From: Cafeteria roenbergensis
Taxonomy: Eukaryota; Sar; Bigyra; Bicosoecida; Cafeteriaceae
Length of the DNA: 64,000 nt
Direction of reading: 5' to 3'
Assembly (NCBI GenBank): GCA_008330645.1
Contig: VLTN01000032.1
Location: 310,001 to 374,000 of the forward strand
The notes beneath the pieces were generated by a model. It did not search any database. It saw nothing but the letters and a program-made list of their open reading frames with translations, and had not been told where the DNA came from. Shown here one piece after another: positions 59,045 to 64,000 of the stretch (its first letter is position 1; each line of letters starts with the position of its first letter). The position numbers were made by a program, and so were the translations under genes.

Positions 59045-61111
59045 CTACGAGAGCGCGCGGAGCGCCTCCATGGTCCTTGCAACGGCCTCGAAGGGGTCCT
59101 CGAGCAGCTGTGCCGCTGCCGGGGCAGCGGCTACGGCCGGGCGTGCTCCGGCCAGCGTGGCTCGAATGGGCAGCGCGACTTGCACGGCCACCATGTCCGG
59201 CGGGTCGTACACCGGCACTCGGAGCCTTGTCTGGAGGGCGAGCCGCGCGGAGGAGAGCACGGCCGTGTCCGAGAGGCCTCCCCGTTCGCCTGCCCCGGCC
59301 TCGGTCCCGTGAACCAGGACCACACCGGCCCGGGGGCGGAGGCGGTCGCACATTGCAACGAGCTCGTCGCCGTCGGCGTGCGCGGACAGCGACACCGTCT
59401 CCACGCGGCACCTGACGCGGAGCCGCTGGCGCGCCTGGCCCGGCCCTGCCGCCGGCAGCTCCACGGCCAGCGCTCCGTCCTGCATGGCGCGCCCGGGCGA
59501 GCCAGCGGGGCAGCGGCCGGTGAAGACGACTCGGCTGTTGGGCGCGCCGGCGCAGCGCTGGAGCTCGGAGAGCGCCGCACCGCGGGTGAGGCCCAGCGGC
59601 GCTGTGATGGTGACTTTGCTCGGCCGGCGGGCGGCCTGGCGGGGCGGGTCAGACGCTGCCGCGGCCGCCAGAGCGGCCACCGCCGCGCCGTAGCCAGGGG
59701 CGAAGGCCGCTGAGTGGTCAGCGTACACGCGGCCGAAGCGGGCGGTGAGCCCTGCGGCCGGGCTGTCGCAGGGCGGCCTGAGAACGGAGGCGCCCCGAGC
59801 CCTCAGAGCCGCAAGCGACGGCGCAGCCCCGTCCGCCTGCGCGCTGGGGCCGGCTGGGCGGTGCAGAGGGCTGGACCCGAGCCAGAGGCTCGCTCCGCGC
59901 CTCAGCGCGGCGTTGCTCGCGAACTGGGCGGCGACGAGCGACGCCACCTCTTGGGCTCTACCGAGAGCAAAGGCCGGGATCAGGACGTCGCCCCCGGCCT
60001 CCACAGCGTCGCTCACTGACGTTAGAAGGCGGGCCACGGCCAGCCCCCTGGCCTCGCGGTGAACGGGTAGGTAGGTGGACTCGGTCACGAGGACGTCGGG
60101 CCGCAGGGGCAGTCGCAGCGGCAGCGGCGGGGGCAGGGCGTGCTCGCCCAGGGCGCCGACGTCCCCCGTGTAAACGAGCGTCGCGGCCGTACCCGGCCAG
60201 GCCTGAGTTGCAGGCTGACGGGGCGCCAGGAGAGCGGACTGCGGGGGCGCGGCAGCGGTTTCGTCGCCAGTCAGGGGGGGCTGCGCCTCGGAGGCGGAGC
60301 GAGCGGGCGCTGCGGCGGGTGGCGCCGATGCAGCCGACTCAGACGAAGACGACGAGGACGAGGACGAGGACGAGGGCGCGGACACGGGCGGCGCTGCCGC
60401 GGGCGGCCGGGACGCTGCTGCTGCTGCTGCTGCTGCTGGTGACGATGAGGGTGGCTGAGGCGGTCGAGGCTCCGGCTTGACGGCGGCAGCAGCCGAGGGC
60501 TCGGACGCGCGCGCTGACGAGGCGCCGTGCGTGGCTGCTTGGTCCTCCTCCGGTCCCGAGGGCCTGGGCACGGCCGGACGGGCGTCCTTCCAGCTGCGGG
60601 GGGCCTCGCTCATCCGAGGCGCAGACGCGAACTCAACCAGCCACCCGCAGGCCCCGATGACGTGGCCCGCTGGCAGGGCGGTGACGCGCACCCGGCCGCC
60701 TGCCAGCACGCGCCGCTCCCCGAGCTCCAACGGCGCGACGCGGGCAAGGGCGGCAGCCGTCGCCGAGGGCGTCGCTCCGGGAAGGTCGCCAGCCGCTGCC
60801 GCGTCCGCAATCGTCCAGGCTGCGGCGTCGCGAGTCGCGCTGGTTGCCACGACGTCGCAGGCTACCGGGAGCGTCGGCAGCATTGCCGGCAGCCCCCCGA
60901 CATGGTCCACGTGGGCGTGTGAGATGAGCACGCAGCACGGACGCCGCTCTCGCAGCAGCGCTGCGTCGGGAAGCGCCTCTGCTCCGGGCGCCGACACGTC
61001 CGCCCCACAGTCAAGCATGACAGTTGCTCCTTGAAACGTGGCCAGAATGCACGAGCGCCCAACGCGCTGCCCGGCGCCCAGCGGCAAGACCTCGACATGG
61101 CCACACTCCAT
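59045..61111 (-). CDS. Metallo-beta-lactamase/beta-CASP RNA endonuclease (CPSF73/INTS11 family)
   Basis: The 688-residue protein starts MECGHVEVLPLGAG at the ATG 61109-61111 (ATGG). The opening PLGAGQRVGRSCIL and VMLDCGAD are diagnostic for the CPSF73/INTS11 group, which cuts pre-mRNA (cleavage and polyadenylation) or snRNA and other nascent RNAs (Integrator). Catalytic motifs are intact: HAHVDH within VLISHAHVDHVGGLP (about 60900-60925), His in PAGHVIGACG, Asp in VYTGDVG, beta-CASP motif A VTESTYLPVHRE, VLIPAFALGRAQE, motif B SLSAHADGDE and motif C VLVHGTE. An insertion of about 150 Ser/Ala/Pro residues separates the GHVIGA strand from VYTGDVG. FTGRCPAGSPGRAMQDG resembles the GYCVQGTVG segment of INTS11 slightly more than CPSF73, but I cannot separate the two firmly. 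Confidence 0.83.
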   Translation of the reverse strand: MECGHVEVLPLGAGQRVGRSCILATFQGATVMLDCGADVSAPGAEALPDAALLRERRPCCVLISHAHVDHVGGLPAMLPTLPVACDVVATSATRDAAAWTIADAAAAGDLPGATPSATAAALARVAPLELGERRVLAGGRVRVTALPAGHVIGACGWLVEFASAPRMSEAPRSWKDARPAVPRPSGPEEDQAATHGASSARASEPSAAAAVKPEPRPPQPPSSSPAAAAAAAASRPPAAAPPVSAPSSSSSSSSSSSESAASAPPAAAPARSASEAQPPLTGDETAAAPPQSALLAPRQPATQAWPGTAATLVYTGDVGALGEHALPPPLPLRLPLRPDVLVTESTYLPVHREARGLAVARLLTSVSDAVEAGGDVLIPAFALGRAQEVASLVAAQFASNAALRRGASLWLGSSPLHRPAGPSAQADGAAPSLAALRARGASVLRPPCDSPAAGLTARFGRVYADHSAAFAPGYGAAVAALAAAAASDPPRQAARRPSKVTITAPLGLTRGAALSELQRCAGAPNSRVVFTGRCPAGSPGRAMQDGALAVELPAAGPGQARQRLRVRCRVETVSLSAHADGDELVAMCDRLRPRAGVVLVHGTEAGAGERGGLSDTAVLSSARLALQTRLRVPVYDPPDMVAVQVALPIRATLAGARPAVAAAPAAAQLLEDPFEAVARTMEALRALS

Positions 61112-61446
61112 GGCTGGCCCCGGCCTTCGCCCAGGCCCGCTCGCCGCGCCGCGGCTGGCCACTCCAGAGCCTTGAGTCCAGGCAGGGGACCCTTGGCGCC
61201 CCCTCCGCCTGCTCCGCGATCGCTGGTCCCGCCCCGGTTCGCGCGGCGCTGGCGGACTGTGCCCGCAGCGGGCTGCCGGCAGAGCCGACCAAACTCAAAG
61301 CTGCGGCAGTTGGCCGACCCCGCGCGAGCGCGCTGGCGACCCGCACTCAGGATCCCACGGACTGAGGCCGCGCGGGCGGAGCAAAGGGCGACCCAAGCAT
61401 CTGGCAGGGGCGTTGTCAGGGCTGGTGCGTCGGTGCCGGGGGAAAG
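61112..61446. promoter_or_regulatory. Bidirectional promoter region nuclease / BRE1-like
   Basis: The 335 bp between divergent ATGG starts contains one GGCAGAGCC at 61278. No TATA box is evident. Confidence 0.5.
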
Positions 61447-64000
61447 ATGGCCTCGAGGGCCAAGCGCCAGCGCGGCGAGGACCATGCGGATGCATCTTCG
61501 GACTCGGTGAGCCCGCCGCAGCCCGCAGCTGCCCCGAGACCCGCTCTTGGCTTGTTCAGTGCGCCGGTTCGGGTGCCTTGGCGCTGCGCCACGTGGGCTG
61601 GCGTCGTCCCGAGCACGCCTCAGGCACCTTGACCGGCCGATCTGCCCAACCAGCTGGTGCCGCTTGCGGCTGCCCCCCCCCGCCCCTTGTGGCCGCTTTG
61701 GTCGCTTGCGATCCGTGTTGCCTTGGATTCTGTGTCATGCTCCGTCGCAGATGGTGTCCCTGGTGCTGAAGAACAGGCAAGCAGTCGCCGCTGCGCAACG
61801 CTTCAGGCACAAGCTGCGCGACACGCAAACGCGCCTGGGAGCGGCCGAGCGCCGCGCCAGCGCGCTCGCCGGCGTGCTGGCAGCCGTAGACCGATCCATG
61901 GGGGCGTTCGAGCACGACGTTGTGGCTGCTGCCAGCTCGCTCGGCGCAGTGGTGCCGCCTGACGTGGCAGCAGCGGCGGCGGAGGCTGTCGCCGCTGCGG
62001 GCACGGGAACACCGGGCGCGGCGGAGCGGGCCGGTCTGGCCGGCCTGGTGGCGTCGCTGGTGCGCGCGGACCTCCCCTCGCAGCTGCGGGCCGACCTCGT
62101 GGCCGGCCGTGCCGGCGATCGAGCGAGAGGCGCTGCGGCGGCGGAGGCTGCGCCAGCGGAGGAGGCCGGTCCCTCTGCCGCTGGGAGGACATACGAGGCG
62201 GGCAGGGACAGCGGGAGCAGCGGCGCGGACACGGCAGCGCCTCCTCACGCGAGCGCGACGCAGCCGGTGGCCGACGTCCCTGCAGCGCTGGCCCCTGTCG
62301 TGGAGGCGGCGCAGCGGCGCATGGGGCTGGCGCGGCAGGCAGCGGCCCTGGCAGTCGCAGCCGCGACCTCCGCGCCGGCATCCGGCGGCGCCCCGCGCCC
62401 GCCCCCAGTGCGCCCCTCGGAGGCGGAGTGGCGCGAGCGCGCCAGGCAGGCCGAGCAGGCCGCCGCGGCTGCCCTGGACCGGGCCGAGGGGTGGAAGCGC
62501 GAGGCCGTGTCCAGCCGCCGCAGGGCCCGCCGCGCCTGCCTGGCCCTGCTGGAGGCGGCGGGGGAGGCGCCGGTGTCGCTTTCGGCCGCCCGCCAGATGG
62601 CTGCGGACGGCGATCTCATGCCCGCCGCGGACGGGCTCGACGAGGCGCGGGCAGCCGTGGTGCCCAACGGCCATGCCCCTGTTGCGGCCCCGCGCACCGC
62701 CTCGTCGTCATCGTCGTCGTCCTCCTCCTCCTCCTCGTCCTCCTCGTCCGCGTCGGGAGCGGCCGGGCTTGCGGCGGGGGCGTCCTCCGGCGTTCCTGCC
62801 GCCGCCGCGGCGGCCGCGGCAGCAGCGGGAGCCCACGGCCCGCGGACTGACGAGCTGGTGTCCCTGCGCGCCCAGCTGGCGGCGGCACAGTCGGAGGCCG
62901 AGGCGGCCAAGCAGGCCCTGCTGGACGAGGAGGACAACTGCAGCACCATGGCCACCGCGCTCCAAGACGTGGAGGAGGAGCGGTCCAAGTGCCTGAAGGA
63001 GCTGGCGGAGGCGCGCAGGAAGGCAGAGGAGACGGCGGCAGTCGGCGTGTCCCCGGATGCGGTTCGAGCCAGCCAGGTGTTCGCGGAGGCGGAGGCCAGG
63101 GCGGCGGCCGCGGAGCGAGCGCAGGACGCGCTCAAGGCCGAGACGATCACGCTTCGGCAGCAGCTCGAGGATCGTGGGCAGGCGCTGGCCGCCGCGGAGG
63201 CCGCGGCTCGCGACGCAGCCGCCGCCGCCCGGAAGGCCAACGCAGCCGCGCTCACGGACCTGCAGCAGCGCGCGGGCGAGCTGGCCACCGCTCTGGACGA
63301 GGCGCGCCTCCGCGCCTCTCACAGGGAGGAGGAGGCGAAGCAGGTTGGCTCGCTCCGCCGCTCGCTGGAGCAGCTCCGCGCAGAAGCCACGGCGGCGGCC
63401 TCTCGCGCCAGCTCGCTGTCCGGCCGGTCCGCTGCGGAGGCCCTGCGGGCGGGGCTGGCGAACCCGCAGGTGGCCGCCCACGTGGAGAAGCTTGAGACCA
63501 AGTGCCACAACCTGCAGGCCGCGCTGGCCCGCGCCGAGGGCGCGGGGCAGGAGGCCAAGGCAGAGGCCCGCGACGCGACGAGACTGGCCCGCGTGGAGGC
63601 CGCGCTTGCGGCTGCGACCGCGGCGGGAGGGCCGACAGCCGAAACCGCGGCGGCCCTGAGCGAGCTGCGGCTGGAAGCGGAGCGGCTGACGCAGGCCGTG
63701 GCAGCCGCGCGGCAGCAGGCAATCGAGCGGTCCGAGCGGCTGGACGCGGCGTCGGTCGAGGTGACCCGGCTGCGAGCCGAAGCGGAAGCGGCCCGCGCAG
63801 ACGCCGCGGCGCTCACAGACGAGCTCGGCGAGGCGCTGGACGAGCTGGACCGGTCCGGCGGGGCCCGCCGCGAGCTGCTGGCAGAGCTGGCCGCGAAGGA
63901 CTCCCGCGTGCAGGAGATGGCCGCCTCCCTGGCGCGGGCCCGCACCGAGGCGGAGGTGCAGCGCAAACGGGCGGAGGAGGCCGAGGCACGGCTCTCAGCG
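61447..64000 (+). CDS. BRE1-like coiled-coil protein (3' partial)
   Basis: Exon 1 is 61447-61506 (20 codons, MASRAKRQRGEDHADASSDS); a 244-nt intron begins GTGAGC and ends CGTCGCAG; exon 2 runs from 61751 to the right edge, open, for 750 codons. Nearly the whole product is predicted alpha-helical coiled coil. It starts with a helix LVLKNRQAVAAAQRFRHKL, has a poly-Ser/Ala break at 62702-62820, and continues with LQDVEEERSKCLKELAEARR, TLRQQLEDRGQALAAAE and ALDELDRSGGARRELLAELA. The basic N-terminus, coiled-coil order and last segment recall BRE1/RNF20-40, the E3 ligase for histone H2B ubiquitination, whose RING domain would lie beyond the window. Because the RING is not visible, an unrelated long coiled-coil protein is equally possible. 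Start context ATGG and the clean phase-0 splice support the gene model. Confidence 0.6.
62702..62751 (+). repeat. Poly-Ser codon tract in BRE1-like gene
   Basis: TCG, TCC and TCA triplets encode about 16 consecutive Ser, followed within 25 codons by a poly-Ala run. Confidence 0.85.

Larger units (their letters stand above)
1905..61286. repeat. Dispersed 9-mer GGCAGAGCC / GGCTCTGCC
   Basis: I counted 36 exact copies by eye. First bases: 1905, 2538, 2805, 2850, 3474, 3726, 4050, 4759, 4872, 4941, 7409, 8515, 17693, 19358, 19562, 19942, 20019, 21950, 25268, 25949, 26239, 26281, 39918, 46505, 47360, 47852, 47864, 48328, 48514, 49577, 49848, 49901, 50127, 50493, 54269 and 61278. About 15 are extended to CGGCAGAGCCG (or its complement), which has 4-bp inverted arms round AGA. 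Copies occur in both orientations and different codon phases, in coding and noncoding DNA. A few may have been missed. Confidence 0.7.

Noticed and set aside
1-64000. Transposons, integrated viral elements, LTRs and CRISPR arrays
   Set aside because: I found no reverse transcriptase, integrase, transposase or capsid-like motif, no long terminal repeats, no regularly spaced repeats, and no sharp low-G+C block of gene size. The tandem repeats are short and intragenic.

Overview
The window is a gene-dense nuclear segment of a unicellular eukaryote with a very G+C-rich genome (I estimate about 70% or more). The evidence is short GT-AG introns, eukaryote-only housekeeping genes (Aquarius, RNA polymerase III largest subunit, TAF6, kinesin-5), and a homologue of the ciliary central-apparatus protein MYCBPAP, which points to a flagellated cell. 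The proteins carry long Ala/Gly/Ser-rich insertions between conserved blocks. This fits a G+C-rich flagellate protist (a bicosoecid stramenopile such as Cafeteria, a haptophyte or a green alga would all fit), but nothing in the window fixes the lineage. I see no viral, transposon or CRISPR element and no convincing RNA gene.

Layout, left to right: (-) MYCBPAP/PGK-like giant, cut by the left edge; (+) PP2A B''-type regulatory subunit; (-) Aquarius; (+) seven-exon MAP kinase; (-) importin-beta family protein; (+) DMT transporter; (-) RNA polymerase III subunit RPC1; (+) ABCC transporter; (-) TAF6; (-) ankyrin-RCC1 protein; (-) Abraxas-like MPN protein; (+) kinesin-5; (-) CPSF73/INTS11-type nuclease; (+) BRE1-like coiled-coil protein, cut by the right edge. 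Strands alternate almost perfectly, giving divergent pairs with 0.2-0.6 kb spacers (one of 2.3 kb) and convergent pairs with 0.35-0.48 kb spacers.

The genes do not form one pathway. Several serve nuclear gene expression (Aquarius, RPC1, TAF6, INTS11/CPSF73-like, BRE1-like); others serve cytoskeleton and cilium (kinesin-5, MYCBPAP-like), signalling (MAPK, PP2A B'') and transport (importin, DMT, ABCC).

Shared rules are visible. All 12 introns I can place end in GCAG and 11 of 12 begin GTGAG. Outside the MAP kinase every intron lies within the first 90 or so codons. Nearly every start reads ATGG. A 9-mer, GGCAGAGCC/GGCTCTGCC, recurs about 36 times in different reading frames, far above my rough expectation of two to three, and is the most unusual signal in the window. 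Other points of interest are a MYCBPAP protein fused to a PGK-like domain that lacks catalytic residues, a MAP kinase with TAY in place of TEY, an RPC1 lacking one zinc-binding segment but carrying a tail of about 445 residues, and a stop-free in-frame intron in Aquarius.
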